A stretch of DNA of 52,136 nucleotides. Origin: Candidatus Thermoflexus sinensis. Its GTDB lineage: Bacteria > Chloroflexota > Anaerolineae > Thermoflexales > Thermoflexaceae. This document shows positions 17,727 through 27,100 of the stretch, one piece after another. Location: the NCBI GenBank assembly GCA_016842045.1, contig JAEVEY010000155.1:1-52136 (forward strand). The letters are read 5' to 3'. The notes under the pieces are model-generated. The model ran no database searches, was not told the origin of the DNA, and was given only the letters and a program-made list of their open reading frames with translations. The position numbers and the translations under genes were made by a program. Numbering within the stretch: position 1 is the stretch's first letter; each line of letters opens with the position of its first letter.

Positions 17727-18968
17727 ATGAGCGCTGTGGAAGCTTTCCGGACCGCTCTCTCCAGTCTGGCGGCGAATAAAATGCGATCCGCCCTGACCAT
17801 GCTGGGGGTGATTATTGGCGTGGCCTCCGTGATCGCTTTGATGAGCATCGGGCGGGGGACCCAGGTCGCGATCCGCTCGCAGATCGAGCGGATCGGGACG
17901 AACCTGATTTTCGTGACCCCGGGGGTCGTCCGGGTGGGCGGCGTCGCTCAGGCGCCCGGCTCGACATCCACCCTGACCCGCGAGGATGCTCAGGCGCTGC
18001 AGGATCTGCCCGGTGTGGTGGCGGTGGCCCCGGTCTTCCAGACCAGCGCCCAGATCGTTTATCAGCGAAGCAACCTGCGGATTCAGGTGTATGGCGTGAC
18101 ACCGGAGTTCTTCGCCGTCCGTGGCCTCGAGGCTGCCGATGGGGATCTTCTCTCCCAGACCCATGTGGAGACCGGGATGGCAGTGGCCGTGTTGGGGGCC
18201 AACGTGGCGGCCCAGTTGTTCCCGGAAGGAGACCCTGTCGGACAATTCATCCGCCTCAATAACATCCCCTTCCGGGTGATTGGGGTCCTTGCTCCCGTGG
18301 GAGGGACGGGTTTCGGAAGTTTGGACAATCAGGTCTTCGTGCCGTTGAGCACGGCGACCCAACGGCTGGCGCGAGGCGGCCAGTTTCGGGGCAGCGAGGT
18401 CGTTTCTCAGATCCTGGTTCAGGCCGACGGGGCCGATCGGATGCCCGCCGTAATGGAGGCGATCCGTGGGGTTTTACGGGAGCGCCACCGACTGCTGGAT
18501 GGGGATGACGATGACTTCACCCTGGTCAGCCAGCAGGATCTGATCCAGACCTCCGCCCAGATCACCGGGACCCTTACGCTCTTCCTGGGGGCCATTGCGG
18601 CGATCTCCCTGATCGTGGGCGGCATCGGGATTATGAACATTATGCTGGTTTCGGTGACGGAGCGGACCCGGGAGATCGGTCTGCGGAAGGCGGTGGGGGC
18701 CCGGCGGCGGGATATCCTGATGCAGTTCCTCAGCGAGGCGGTGACCCTGAGCGGCCTGGGCGGCCTGGTGGGGGTGGGGATAGGGATCGGCGCCGCTCAT
18801 CTCATCCGTGGAATCCCGGTGGGCGCCGGCACGTTGCGCCCGGTTGTGCAAGGGGACGTCATCGCTCTGGCGCTTCTGTTTGCCGTCGCTGTAGGGGTGT
18901 TCTTCGGGATCTATCCGGCGATCCGGGCCGCCGCTCTGAATCCCATCGAAGCCCTTCGATATGAGTAA
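17727..18968 (+). CDS. MacB-like ABC transporter permease (FtsX family)
   Basis: 413 aa. N-terminal membrane segment after the typical NKMRSALTMLGVIIGVASVIALMSIG-like start (residues about 18-43), then an extracytoplasmic MacB_PCD domain (about 50-265), and three C-terminal membrane segments with GIGIMNIMLVSVTERTREIG and VGARRRDILMQFL, the FtsX signature. The ATP-binding part is encoded separately at 19234, unlike E. coli MacB. GAAGGAAGG before ATG 17727; a GTG three bases upstream is an alternative. Works with the adaptor and ATPase on either side, driving export by mechanotransmission. Confidence 0.93.
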   Translation: MSAVEAFRTALSSLAANKMRSALTMLGVIIGVASVIALMSIGRGTQVAIRSQIERIGTNLIFVTPGVVRVGGVAQAPGSTSTLTREDAQALQDLPGVVAVAPVFQTSAQIVYQRSNLRIQVYGVTPEFFAVRGLEAADGDLLSQTHVETGMAVAVLGANVAAQLFPEGDPVGQFIRLNNIPFRVIGVLAPVGGTGFGSLDNQVFVPLSTATQRLARGGQFRGSEVVSQILVQADGADRMPAVMEAIRGVLRERHRLLDGDDDDFTLVSQQDLIQTSAQITGTLTLFLGAIAAISLIVGGIGIMNIMLVSVTERTREIGLRKAVGARRRDILMQFLSEAVTLSGLGGLVGVGIGIGAAHLIRGIPVGAGTLRPVVQGDVIALALLFAVAVGVFFGIYPAIRAAALNPIEALRYE

Positions 18969-19027
18969 TGTCAGGTTTCCGGCGCTGGATCGAAGGCCCG
19001 CAGTTCAGCGCCGGTATCCCGGCAATT

Positions 19028-19066
19028 CCCCCCTACCCGCGGCTTTTTGGGCTGCGGGGAGGGGGG
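19028..19066. repeat. C-rich hairpin between permease and ATPase genes
   Basis: Imperfect inverted repeat CCCCCCTACCCGCGGC / GCTGCGGGGAGGGGGG, a diverged copy of the C-rich hairpin module. It splits the MacAB-type operon. CAGCGCCGGT occurs as a direct repeat on both sides (about 19007 and 19190). Confidence 0.5.
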
Positions 19067-19233
19067 AAAGGGGAAGAAGCTTGCTCTGTTCCATGGAACT
19101 ACACGAATCCGTGTGGTATCTTCCATCCATGGAGCGCGCCGGGATAGCAGGTTCTGAGACATGCTTTGTCCAGAGTCCAGCAGAATTCACAGCGCCGGTT
19201 TGAAGCAATGCACTGCTCAAGCAGGAGGCATGG

Positions 19234-19950
19234 ATGGGAGATCCAGTGATGGTGATGGAAAAGGTCGAGAAGATCTACCGGATGGGCCAGGTGGAGATCC
19301 CCGCGCTTCGGGGCATCGATCTGGTTATCCGGCGTGGGGAATTCGTGGCGATCATGGGCCCCTCGGGCTCCGGCAAATCCACCCTGATGAACCTCCTGGG
19401 CTGTCTGGATACGCCGACCCGGGGCCGATATATTCTGGAAGGCCAGGATGTCTCCCGCCTCTCCGACGATCAGCTGGCGGAGATCCGGAACCGCAAAATC
19501 GGCTTTGTCTTTCAGAACTTCAACCTGCTGCCCCGGGCGACTGCCCTGCAGAACGTCGAGCTCCCGCTGATTTACCGGGGCGCCCGGGATCGCCGGGAGC
19601 GGGCCCGACAGGTGCTGGAACTGGTAGGTCTGGGGGATCGCCTGCACCATCGCCCCAATGAGCTCTCCGGCGGCCAGCAGCAGCGGGTGGCCATCGCGCG
19701 AGCCCTGGTGACGGAGCCGGCCGTGATCCTGGCCGATGAGCCCACCGGCAACCTGGATAGCCGAACGGGGCGGGAGATCCTGGCGCTGTTCCAGCGGTTG
19801 AACCGGGAGCAGGGGATTACCCTGGTGGTGGTGACGCATGATCCCTTTGTGGCTCGTCACGCGGAGCGCATCGTGCGCATTCAGGATGGTTTAATCGTGG
19901 GCGATGAGCCGGTTCCACCGGAGGAGCGGATCATCGAAGATGGGGCATAG
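19234..19950 (+). CDS. MacB/LolD-type ABC transporter ATPase
   Basis: 238 aa. Walker [11 protein letters not shown]-loop [22 protein letters not shown], signature [16 protein letters not shown], Walker [17 protein letters not shown], His-loop VVVTHDP. The DEPTGNLD motif and Q-loop are characteristic of the LolD/MacB/FtsE group. ATG 19234 ([13 protein letters not shown]) has CAGGAGG upstream. It is 265 nt from the permease gene, with a hairpin between, so the two may be expressed in different amounts. ATPase partner of the FtsX-type permease at 17727. Confidence 0.93.
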   Translation: MGDPVMVMEKVEKIYRMGQVEIPALRGIDLVIRRGEFVAIMGPSGSGKSTLMNLLGCLDTPTRGRYILEGQDVSRLSDDQLAEIRNRKIGFVFQNFNLLPRATALQNVELPLIYRGARDRRERARQVLELVGLGDRLHHRPNELSGGQQQRVAIARALVTEPAVILADEPTGNLDSRTGREILALFQRLNREQGITLVVVTHDPFVARHAERIVRIQDGLIVGDEPVPPEERIIEDGA

Positions 19951-19983
19951 GCATTTCCTCGCAGGTGAAAAGCGTTTAAGTCG

Positions 19984-20122
19984 GAGCAACCCACTTTCTC
20001 TCTTGCTCAACTTTGCTTAAGGAACAGGTTGTATGCTATGTGAAGTGCTTGAGCAGTCATTGCCCCATCGTTGGGGCGTTTTCAGGTAAGCACTGAATGC
20101 CAGGAGGCGTTCCGGCCGCCTG
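19984..20122 (+). ncRNA. Possible structured RNA or untranslated leader
   Basis: Three stems in series: GAGCAA/TTGCTC (19984-20008), AGTGCTT/AAGCACT (20044-20094) enclosing GCCCCA-TCGT-TGGGGC followed by GTTTTC, and CAGGAGGC/GCCGCCTG with one mismatch (20101-20122). No known RNA family recognised. The middle hairpin alone could be a terminator of the ATPase gene. Confidence 0.3.
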
Positions 20123-20201
20123 ATTGCTTCCGTTCAGATCCCGTGTACGCAGGCCCTGAGGCTTATGTCCGATTCGATCCCCTCGCGGTTTTCGGCAGGT
20201 A

Positions 20202-20223
20202 GGGGCGAAAAACCTTTCGCCCC
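20202..20223. repeat. Palindrome W2 (GGGGCGAAA..TTTCGCCCC)
   Basis: 22-nt palindrome 116 nt before the YceI-like gene; related to W1 and W3. Confidence 0.5.
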
Positions 20224-20338
20224 ATATTTTTACCCGCCGGGGTCTGAGCCCCCTTCTGGGTATTCGACGCTATAACGCGTAATACTTCATCCCTCTGAGC
20301 GGGTAAATCCAACCAACCCAGAATGGAGGTTGGCGAAC

Positions 20339-21073
20339 ATGCAACGTTCTGTAGCGAGGACCGTCTGGCTTCTCCTGATCCTGATCGGACTGGCCGCATG
20401 TGGGAGTCCGGCCACGCCTACGTTTCCTCCTCCCACTTCCACGGCAACGCCGGTGGCGTCTCCTACGGTCGGCGGGCAACCTTCCCCGACCTCTGCACCT
20501 CCCGCGATACCCTCCGTGCCTTCCGATGCCAGCACGGGGCGGATCACCTACGTCGTGGTCTCCGAGGAAAGCGAGGCCCGATATCGGGTTCGCGAACAGC
20601 TGGTCGGGGTGGATCTGCCGAATGACGCGGTGGGGACCACCCGGGCGATCACCGGGGTGCTGGTGATCGAGGGCGGGCGGGTCGTGCCGGAGGCCTCCCG
20701 TTTTCAGGTGGATCTGCGCACCCTGACCAGCGATCAGGCACGGCGGGATAACTTCATCCGGCGCAACACCTTGCAGGCGGATCGCTACCCCTATGCGGTG
20801 TTCATCCCGCGGGAGATCCAGGGCCTGCCTTCGCCTTTGCCGACTTCCGGCGAGCATGCGTTTCGGTTGATCGGTGATCTTACCATTCGTGAGGCGACGC
20901 GGCCGGTGACCTGGGAAGTGACTGCCCGCGTGGAGGGGAATCGGGTGATCGCCCAGGCTCGCACTCAGTTCACCTTTGCGGATTTCAACCTGGAGCAGCC
21001 CCGGGTGCCGGTGGTGCTGAGCGTGGATGAGACTATTCGTCTTGAGATCGATGTCGTGCTCCAGCGGCAGTAA
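20339..21073 (+). CDS. YceI-like lipoprotein
   Basis: 244 aa. Signal peptide with lipobox LAAC, lipidated Cys21, then a Thr/Pro-rich linker (about 24-65) and a YceI-type beta-barrel domain (about 75-244) with IRRNTLQADRYPYAVF, FRLIGDLTIREATRPVTWEV and FTFADFNLEQP. YceI proteins bind isoprenoids or other lipids in a lipocalin-like barrel; here the domain is held outside the membrane. ATG 20339 follows GGAGG by 9 nt. Last gene of the forward envelope run, with a terminator hairpin just after it. Confidence 0.9.
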   Translation: MQRSVARTVWLLLILIGLAACGSPATPTFPPPTSTATPVASPTVGGQPSPTSAPPAIPSVPSDASTGRITYVVVSEESEARYRVREQLVGVDLPNDAVGTTRAITGVLVIEGGRVVPEASRFQVDLRTLTSDQARRDNFIRRNTLQADRYPYAVFIPREIQGLPSPLPTSGEHAFRLIGDLTIREATRPVTWEVTARVEGNRVIAQARTQFTFADFNLEQPRVPVVLSVDETIRLEIDVVLQRQ

Positions 21074-21093
21074 GAGGGACAGGGTTTGAGGAT

Positions 21094-21130
21094 GGGCGGG
21101 GCCGCCACAGACGACCCCGCCCGCTTTCTT
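21094..21130 (+). terminator. Terminator after the YceI-like gene
   Basis: GGGCGGGG (21094-21101) pairs with CCCCGCCC (21115-21122), followed by GCTTTCTT. Lies between converging genes. Confidence 0.6.
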
Positions 21131-21141
21131 CCTGAACCGCT

Positions 21142-24100
21142 CTACCGGGCAAGCCTCCGGAGCAGGCGCTCCAGATCCTCGGGCCAGGAGGGACGTCGGG
21201 GGATCCGAATTGCGCCGTCTGCCACCCAGCCGCCGAATGCCTGGATCTGCCCATCCGCCTGAGGGGGGGCCGGGCGAAGGACCAGCGTTCGTCCTTCCCC
21301 ATAGATCCGCTCAATCCCCGCGCGGGCGGCCAGGATCTTGAAGCGGAGCTGACGGAGCAGGTTGCGGGCCTCCTCCGGCAACGGGCCGAACCGGTCTTTC
21401 AGCTCCATCGCCATCTCTTCCACGCCTTCCAGAGTGCTGATTCCAGCCATACGCCGATAAAGCTGGAGCCGGAGGGCTGCATCCGGGATGTAGTCCTCCG
21501 GCAGGCCGATCGGCCAGGGGAGATTGATTGTGACCCCTTCGGGAGAAGGGGGCGGGGGAGGGAGACCTTCTCGCTCCGCCCGCAGTTCCGCGATGGCCCG
21601 GTTCAGCATCTTCATATATAGATCGAAGCCGACTGCCGCAATGTGCCCGTGCTGGCGCGTCCCCAGGATCTCCCCCGCCCCGCGGACCTCCAGGTCGCGC
21701 ATGGCCAGCTGGAACCCTCCGCCCAGGCCGGGGATCTCATAGATCGCCGCCAGACGTTCCCGGGCCTCCGCCGTGAGGGGGATCTTCGGATCATAAAGGA
21801 AGTAGGCATAGCCCTGGAGCACGCTGCGGCCGACCCGTCCCCGCAGCTGATAGAGCTGGGCCAGGCCGAAGAGGTCGGCGCGGATCACGATCATGGTGTT
21901 GGCGTTGGGGATATCCAGGCCGCTGCTGATGATGTCGGTGGCCACCAGGACATCGATATCTCCCCGCGTGAAGGCCATCATGGTTTTCTCCAGCTGGCGG
22001 GGCGGCATCTGGCCATGGGCCATGCCGAACCGCGCCCCTGGCACCAGCCTCTCCAGGCGCTCCTTCCACGCCTCCAGGCCGTGCACCCGGTTATACACCA
22101 CGAAGACCTGCCCGCCCCGGTCCAGCTCCCGCATGATCGCCGAGCGCACCAGGCGATCGTCATAAGGCCCAACATAGACCTGAACCGGCAGCCGCTCCTC
22201 AGGCGGCGTCTGGATCAGACTGATATCCCGCAGGCCGCTGAGGGCCAGATACAGGGTGCGGGGGATGGGCGTCGCCGTGAGGGTGAGCACGTCGACCTCC
22301 GCCCGGAGGCGCTTGAAGTGCTCCTTGTGCATCACCCCAAAGCGCTGCTCCTCATCGATGATTACCAGCCCCAGGTCCTTGAAGACCACATCCGGCTGGA
22401 GCAGCCGGTGAGTGCCAATCAGGATGTCAATCTCCCCCTCCCGCAACCGGCGCAGGATCTCCGCCTGCTCCTTCGGCGAGCGCAGCCGGGTGAGGACCTC
22501 CACCACCACCGGGAAAGGGGCAAGGCGAGCCCGGAAGGTCTCGTAGTGCTGATGGGCCAGGATCGTCGTCGGTGCCAGAAGGGCGACCTGTTTGCCGTCC
22601 ATCACGGCCTTAAAGGCCGCCCGCAGGGCCACCTCCGTCTTCCCGAACCCGGCGTCCCCGCATAGCAGCCGATCCATCGGCCGGGGCCGCTCCATATCGG
22701 CCTTGACTTCCTCGATGGCCCGCAGCTGATCTTCGGTCTCGATGAAGGGGAAGGAGGCCTCCAGCTCCCGCTGCCATGGCGTATCCGGCGAGAAGGCGTG
22801 GCCGCGTGCGGTTTCCCGCCGGGCGTAGAGCTCCAGCAGCTCCCGCGCGACCTCGGCCGCGGCCTGGCGGGCCCGCGCCCGCGCCTGCGCCCAGTCCCCG
22901 CCGCCCAGCGGATGGATCTCCGGCGGCTGATCCGTCGGCCCCACGTAGCGGCTGACCCGATCCGCCTGATCCACGGGCACATAGAGGCGGTCATTGCCTG
23001 CATAGCGCACCACCAGATATTCCCGTTCCACCCCATCCAGGTTCAGGCGGACCAGCCCCTCGAAGATCCCGATACCGAAGTCCTCGTGGACCACATAGTC
23101 CCCTTCTCGGAGCTCGCGGATCCACTCCGGCGGAGGCCCCCGCCGCATCCGCCGGCGCCAGGGGAGGGGGCGCAGCACGCCGAAGAGCTCCGCATCGGTG
23201 AACAGGGCGAGGCGGTGGCCATCCTTCGATCGGAACAGGAAGCCCCCGCTCAGGGCTCCGTTCAGGAAGTAGATCCGTCGGGGAAGCGGCGGGGCCTCCA
23301 GGGACGCGATCGCCTGGGCCGCCTCCTCCATGCCCCGGGCGTGATCGGCCCAGACCGCCGATAGCCGCGCAGCCTGGCGGCTGACCACCACCACCGCTTC
23401 TCCCAGGTGCAGACGCCGGGCGAAGTCCTCCAGGATGCGCTGGAGTTGCCCCCCGAATCGAGGGGGCGCTTCGATCGGGAAGGAGGAGAACCCCCCGGTT
23501 TCCGGGAGGGCGGTGAGGTGCAGCTGGGGGCGACGCTGCAGATGTGCCTCCCACAGCGCCCGGTCCACAAACGGATCCGGATAGTCCGGAGGCAGGAACC
23601 CGGCGCCCTCTGCCCGAGCCCGAAGCTCCCGGGCTTCTTCCAGCAGTTCTTCCCATGCTGCCCGAATCTCCGCTTCGTCCAGGAGGAAGACCCAGGCGTC
23701 CTCCGGGAGATAGGCGAGGGGCGTGGTGGCATCCGTGTAGAAATAGGGCAGGTAAAACTCCAGCAGTGGGAACGGCGCGCCGCGGGCCAGCGCTTCCCGC
23801 TCCCGCTCCAACGCTTCCGCCTCCGCAGGAGCTTCCACAGCGGGCTGCCAGGCGGCCAGCCGCTCCGCAACGGCAGGCCCGTAGGTGGGCAGCGCTTCCC
23901 GGGCCGGCAGGATGCGAACCTGCTCGATCGGCCGAAGCGTCCGCTGCGTGCCCGGATCGAAGGCGCGCATGCTGGCGATGCGATCCCCTTCCCACTCGAT
24001 TCGGATGGGCTCCGCAACCGTCGAGGGGAAGAGATCCAGGATCCCCCCGCGGCGGGCGAATTGCCCGGGATGGGTCACCATGGTGACCGGCTCATAGCCG

Positions 24101-24591
24101 GCTTCCAGGAGGTAGCGGAGGAATCCCTCCATTGGAAGCTCCTGGCCCACCCGCAGGATCCGACGCAGGCGATGGAAAAGCCGCGGCGGAAGGGTGCGGA
24201 GGAGAAGGGCGCGGATGGAGGCCACCAACACCGGCGCAGGATCTCCGTTCAGGCCCGCTAAGGCGGCCAGGGCCGTCAGCCGCTCCGCGCGGATCTCGGG
24301 AGGCCAGGGCGCCCGTTCGTACGGGAGGGCGGGCGGTTCCGGCAGCCGATGGATCCGCTCCGCTCCCAGCCAGAGGGCCAGATCCTGCGTCATCAGCTGG
24401 GCCCGCTCCGCGGTCCCGGCCACAATCACCATCGGCCGCGAAGCTCGCCGGGCCAGCCCGGCAATCCAGAACGACCACCCCGAGCGGGGAAGCGTCATCT
24501 GAATGTGCTCCCCCATTTCCAGGGCGGCAACGGTCTGGGAAAGGGAAGGCTCTGCCTCCAGAAACTCCAGCAAACCGCGCAGGGGTCCCAT
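21142..24591 (-). CDS. mfd: Transcription-repair coupling factor Mfd
   Basis: 1149 aa, normal size. Displaces stalled RNA polymerase and recruits UvrA. Domains in order: UvrB-like N-terminal part ([17 protein letters not shown]), RNA polymerase-interacting CarD-like domain ([19 protein letters not shown], about 490-560), SF2 translocase with Walker [14 protein letters not shown], box II DEEQRFG, motif [12 protein letters not shown], motif [19 protein letters not shown] and QLRGRVGRS, and the C-terminal TRCF domain. Walker A reads GDAGFGKT where most family members have GDVGFGKT. ATG 24591 has no strong ribosome site, so a few residues of uncertainty remain. Confidence 0.97.
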   Translation of the reverse strand: MGPLRGLLEFLEAEPSLSQTVAALEMGEHIQMTLPRSGWSFWIAGLARRASRPMVIVAGTAERAQLMTQDLALWLGAERIHRLPEPPALPYERAPWPPEIRAERLTALAALAGLNGDPAPVLVASIRALLLRTLPPRLFHRLRRILRVGQELPMEGFLRYLLEAGYEPVTMVTHPGQFARRGGILDLFPSTVAEPIRIEWEGDRIASMRAFDPGTQRTLRPIEQVRILPAREALPTYGPAVAERLAAWQPAVEAPAEAEALEREREALARGAPFPLLEFYLPYFYTDATTPLAYLPEDAWVFLLDEAEIRAAWEELLEEARELRARAEGAGFLPPDYPDPFVDRALWEAHLQRRPQLHLTALPETGGFSSFPIEAPPRFGGQLQRILEDFARRLHLGEAVVVVSRQAARLSAVWADHARGMEEAAQAIASLEAPPLPRRIYFLNGALSGGFLFRSKDGHRLALFTDAELFGVLRPLPWRRRMRRGPPPEWIRELREGDYVVHEDFGIGIFEGLVRLNLDGVEREYLVVRYAGNDRLYVPVDQADRVSRYVGPTDQPPEIHPLGGGDWAQARARARQAAAEVARELLELYARRETARGHAFSPDTPWQRELEASFPFIETEDQLRAIEEVKADMERPRPMDRLLCGDAGFGKTEVALRAAFKAVMDGKQVALLAPTTILAHQHYETFRARLAPFPVVVEVLTRLRSPKEQAEILRRLREGEIDILIGTHRLLQPDVVFKDLGLVIIDEEQRFGVMHKEHFKRLRAEVDVLTLTATPIPRTLYLALSGLRDISLIQTPPEERLPVQVYVGPYDDRLVRSAIMRELDRGGQVFVVYNRVHGLEAWKERLERLVPGARFGMAHGQMPPRQLEKTMMAFTRGDIDVLVATDIISSGLDIPNANTMIVIRADLFGLAQLYQLRGRVGRSVLQGYAYFLYDPKIPLTAEARERLAAIYEIPGLGGGFQLAMRDLEVRGAGEILGTRQHGHIAAVGFDLYMKMLNRAIAELRAEREGLPPPPPSPEGVTINLPWPIGLPEDYIPDAALRLQLYRRMAGISTLEGVEEMAMELKDRFGPLPEEARNLLRQLRFKILAARAGIERIYGEGRTLVLRPAPPQADGQIQAFGGWVADGAIRIPRRPSWPEDLERLLRRLAR

Positions 24592-24981
24592 GCTCGCGTG
24601 AAAATCACCCGGGATGAAATCCGCTTAGCAGATCAGGAGCTTGCTTTCCAGCCGTTACGCTACCGCTCCGTCTTCGGACCTTGACAGCTCTGCCGGATGG
24701 TGTTACTGTAGAGCCAGTTCCTCGGATTGCATTTTCGTTTCCCGGCTCATTTTACGACAGGCATATCTCATGGGCTCGAAGTGCTCTTCACCAATCCAGC
24801 TGAAAACGCGCCCGATCTTCGTCCGAAGGTCGGGCATATCCTTCCCCCTGATTTCCACGGTTTCTCTTCTGAGAGCGCTCTAACTCTCGATTGCTGTCCT
24901 ATCCGCTGGTAGAGCCCTCTCCCTGTGACCTTTTTCCTACGGCTTAACGCTTGCGTCTTTTTTATTATTGGGCATAGAACT
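24592..24981. other. Intergenic region, nothing recognised
   Basis: 390 nt upstream of mfd, lower GC than the genes. A TTGACA at 24681 with a weak TACTGT 17 nt on could be a forward promoter, but the next forward gene (tRNA-Arg) is far. No gene seen. Confidence 0.4.
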
Positions 24982-25134
24982 GGACTTTGGACAAACTCCT
25001 CACTTTCCTCAGGATGGGGGATTCAACTTCCCCCCTCCCCGCGGCCCAAAGGGCCGCGGGGAGGGGGGAGGGGCTTGCCTCGCGCAAGGGAAGGGCCTGA
25101 ACGAGAAATCAGACGGCCTGTTTGTCCAAAGTCC
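24982..25134 (+). repeat. Element T1: palindromic MITE-like repeat, family T
   Basis: 153 bp with perfect 15-bp terminal inverted repeats GGACTTTGGACAAAC / GTTTGTCCAAAGTCC. Holds one C-rich hairpin with apex GGCCC-AAA-GGGCC and a conserved right arm (GGGGCTTGCCTCGCGCAAGG and on). Ends 14 nt before tRNA-Arg. Second copy T2 at 48906. Confidence 0.85.
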
Positions 25135-25148
25135 AAATAGAAACGCCT

Positions 25149-25225
25149 GCCCCCTTAGCTCAAAAGGAAAGAGCAGCCGCCTTCTAAGCGGTGGGATCCG
25201 GGTTCGAATCCCGGAGGGGGCACCA
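25149..25225 (+). tRNA. tRNA-Arg (anticodon TCT)
   Basis: Cloverleaf read by eye: acceptor GCCCCCT/AGGGGGC, D stem GCTC/GAGC, anticodon stem GCCGC/GCGGT with loop CTTCTAA giving anticodon TCT (reads AGA), T arm CCGGG-TTCGAAT-CCCGG, discriminator A at 25222 and encoded CCA (25223-25225). Sits between elements T1 and S1. Confidence 0.95.
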
Positions 25226-25260
25226 TAGGGCCGGCGATAGGGCCGGCCCTATTTATTTTA
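25226..25260 (+). terminator. Terminator of tRNA-Arg
   Basis: TAGGGCCGGC / GCCGGCCCTA 10-bp perfect stem directly after CCA, then TTTATTTTA. Element S1 starts in the last two bases. Confidence 0.8.
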
Positions 25261-25350
25261 GGAGTTACGCAGCTGGTTTTCTCCTGGGGGTTTTTTGGGG
25301 GGTGGGGCCATTCTACCTCTTCTCGCGAGCCCCGAACTGCGCAACTCCTA
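25259..25350 (+). repeat. Element S1: MITE-like repeat, family S (no large hairpin)
   Basis: 92 bp. Ends TAGGAGTTACGCAGCTGG and, inverted, TAGGAGTTGCGCAGTTCGG. Inside: TTTTCTCCTGGGGG, GGGGGGTGGGGCCATT and the palindrome CTCGCGAG. It has no central hairpin, unlike S2. Confidence 0.8.
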
Positions 25351-25398
25351 TTATTTTTAACGCGATTGGATGGCTGGACTCTTTCTCCTGTCCGGGGG

Positions 25399-25447
25399 AT
25401 TTCAGGGTGGGTGAGGTCGCCCAGGGCGGCCCCGCCCACCCTGAAAT
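25399..25447 (-). terminator. Large hairpin downstream of the methyltransferase gene
   Basis: ATTTCAGGGTGGG (25399-25411) pairs perfectly with CCCACCCTGAAAT (25435-25447), with further pairing inside. 8 nt after the stop codon on the reverse strand. No T-run, so terminator role is likely but not certain. Confidence 0.5.
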
Positions 25448-25454
25448 GGATCTA

Positions 25455-26033
25455 TCAGCCATTCGCCTTATGGCCGACGATCCAGAAGCGGAAGGATCGA
25501 GGATCCGGATATTCCTGGGCCTGCAGACCAGCAGCTTCCATCAATTCCCGGATTCTTTCCCTGGACAGAAACCGGCTGCGCAGCCCGATCAAGCGCTCCA
25601 TCAGCGCGATCCCCTTGACCGGCCAGCGACGGATATCCGGTTCTTCGATCACCAGCCGGCCTCCCGGTCGAAGCACTCGAGCGGACTCCTGGATAGCGGC
25701 CTGTGCATCAATAAAGTGATGCAACGCATCGACGATAAGGATCCGGTCAAAGGTTGCATCCGCAAAAGGGAGGCGTTCGGCAAGGGCCTGGACAGAGAGC
25801 ACCTGGGGCCGTCGCCGGGCCACCCGGAGCATTCCCCAGGCCGCATCGGCCACGACCGTTGAACCGGCCATCTCCCGCAAAGCGAAGGCCACCCGCCCGG
25901 TCCCTCCCCCGAGGTCCAGCAGTCGCCCCCCTGTCGGAAGCCCCAGGTAATCCCGCAGGGGTCCGAGATCCAGGAAGCGAATGACCGCATCATAGAAGGG
26001 GGCGATTCGCTCGAAAAGCCAGTTGGAACCCAT
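25455..26033 (-). CDS. SAM-dependent methyltransferase, UbiE/MenG-like class I
   Basis: 192 aa. Motif I LLDLGGGTGRVAFAL (about 38-52), acidic residue in VVADAAWGML, motif II FDRILIVDALHHF, and motif III RVLRPGGRLVIEEPD. The N-terminal NWLFERIAPFYD resembles UbiE/MenG and small-molecule methyltransferases. Shorter than true MenG (about 230 aa), so a quinone role is not claimed. ATG 26033 with AGGAGG about 12 nt upstream. Divergent from the eIF2B-like gene, no pathway context. Confidence 0.85.
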   Translation of the reverse strand: MGSNWLFERIAPFYDAVIRFLDLGPLRDYLGLPTGGRLLDLGGGTGRVAFALREMAGSTVVADAAWGMLRVARRRPQVLSVQALAERLPFADATFDRILIVDALHHFIDAQAAIQESARVLRPGGRLVIEEPDIRRWPVKGIALMERLIGLRSRFLSRERIRELMEAAGLQAQEYPDPRSFRFWIVGHKANG

Positions 26034-26106
26034 CGTTTCCCATTCCCTCCTTCTCAGGTGTTGTCACACTCTATGTCAGAAGATGCGAAGGCCGCTTTGA
26101 CCCCCT

Positions 26107-26118
26107 CATTTTAAAATG
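26107..26118. promoter_or_regulatory. AT palindrome between divergent genes
   Basis: CATTTTAAAATG, perfect 12-nt palindrome in the methyltransferase/eIF2B-like divergent region. Possible operator or promoter element. Confidence 0.25.
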
Positions 26119-26257
26119 GGTTGCCATCCCTTGGGGGAAGGATGAGTTTTAATGGAAGAGGGCGGAAGGGACCCTTCCCCCAATTTGTTCTCGGTCTGGG
26201 CCAGGTACCGGGGGCGCCCGGCCCGGACCGACAAACCCGGCTTAAGGGGAGGTTTCA

Positions 26258-27100
26258 GTGGAGCGCTTTGACTGGCGCGAGGAGCTGAAGGCTTATCAGG
26301 AGGATCGGACCTCGGGGGCGATGGCCCTGGCCTCTCAGGCCGCTCGGATTATCGAGGGATGGGCTCAAACGGCTTCAGCGGATCAGGTGGAGGACTTTCG
26401 CTCGGAGCTGGAGGGATTGCTGCAGGCGATCCTCCGCGCCCATCCGGATATGGCTCCTCCGCTTCATGTGGCGGAAGCCGCTCGCCGGGCCGTCCGGGAA
26501 GCAGCGGATCCAGCGGCCGCTCGAGCGGGCCTGATCTCCGCTCTGCAGAGGTTCCGGCACCAGCTGGAGGCTCATGAGAAGGCCGCTGCCCGGCATGCAG
26601 CATCGTTGCTTCGTTCTGCCCGGACGATCCTGACCCATTCCCGGAGCGGCCTGGTCGCCCGGGCCCTGGCCTTCACCGCGGAAAAAGGCCGCTCTCTCCA
26701 GGTGCTCTGCCCGGTGGCGGAGCCCGGTGGGGAGGGCCGGAGGATGTTCGAGGAGGTAGCGGCCATGGGCCACACGGCGATCCTTCTCCCGGATCTCGTC
26801 GCAATGCACTGGCTTCCGCAGGTGGATCTGGTCCTGGTGGGGGCGGACGCCTGGGATGAGGAGGGGATTGTGAACAAGATCGGAACCCTCCCCCTGGCGG
26901 TTCTGGCGCGGGCGTTTCAGCGCCCCTTCTTTGTCGTGGCCACCTCGGAGAAGCGATGGCCCGCCGGGGTCGGGCCCCATCCGGCTCGCGCCGGGCGCCC
27001 TCTTCCACTGGCCGGCGAGGAGATTCCCTGGTTCGAATTCGTCCCGCGATCGTATCTCACCGGCCTGATTCTGGAGGATGGCGTGTACCTGAGCGGGTAA
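26258..27100 (+). CDS. eIF2B alpha/beta/delta-like protein (MtnA/ribose-bisphosphate isomerase superfamily)
   Basis: 280 aa. N-terminal helical part (1-115) and C-terminal Rossmann-like half. The C-terminal motif VGADAW...GIVNKIGTLPLAVLA is the family signature and contains the catalytic Asp of isomerase members. The position of the catalytic Cys of MtnA (in THCN.G) reads LTHSRSG here, so the Cys is replaced by Ser. It may therefore be non-isomerising and bind a phosphosugar or nucleotide, as eIF2B subunits do. GTG 26258 follows AAGGGGAGG. No methionine-salvage neighbours. True function unknown. Confidence 0.8.
   Translation: MERFDWREELKAYQEDRTSGAMALASQAARIIEGWAQTASADQVEDFRSELEGLLQAILRAHPDMAPPLHVAEAARRAVREAADPAAARAGLISALQRFRHQLEAHEKAAARHAASLLRSARTILTHSRSGLVARALAFTAEKGRSLQVLCPVAEPGGEGRRMFEEVAAMGHTAILLPDLVAMHWLPQVDLVLVGADAWDEEGIVNKIGTLPLAVLARAFQRPFFVVATSEKRWPAGVGPHPARAGRPLPLAGEEIPWFEFVPRSYLTGLILEDGVYLSG

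Noticed and set aside
17379-18362. 327-codon frame antisense to the MacA/MacB-type genes
   Set aside because: No motif; opposite to two well-defined genes.
20330-20338. TTG start for the YceI-like lipoprotein
   Set aside because: It overlaps the ribosome site; ATG 20339 has correct spacing and gives a normal signal peptide.
24681-24710. Forward promoter TTGACA-17-TACTGT
   Set aside because: The -10 is weak and the nearest forward gene is over 400 nt away past element T1.
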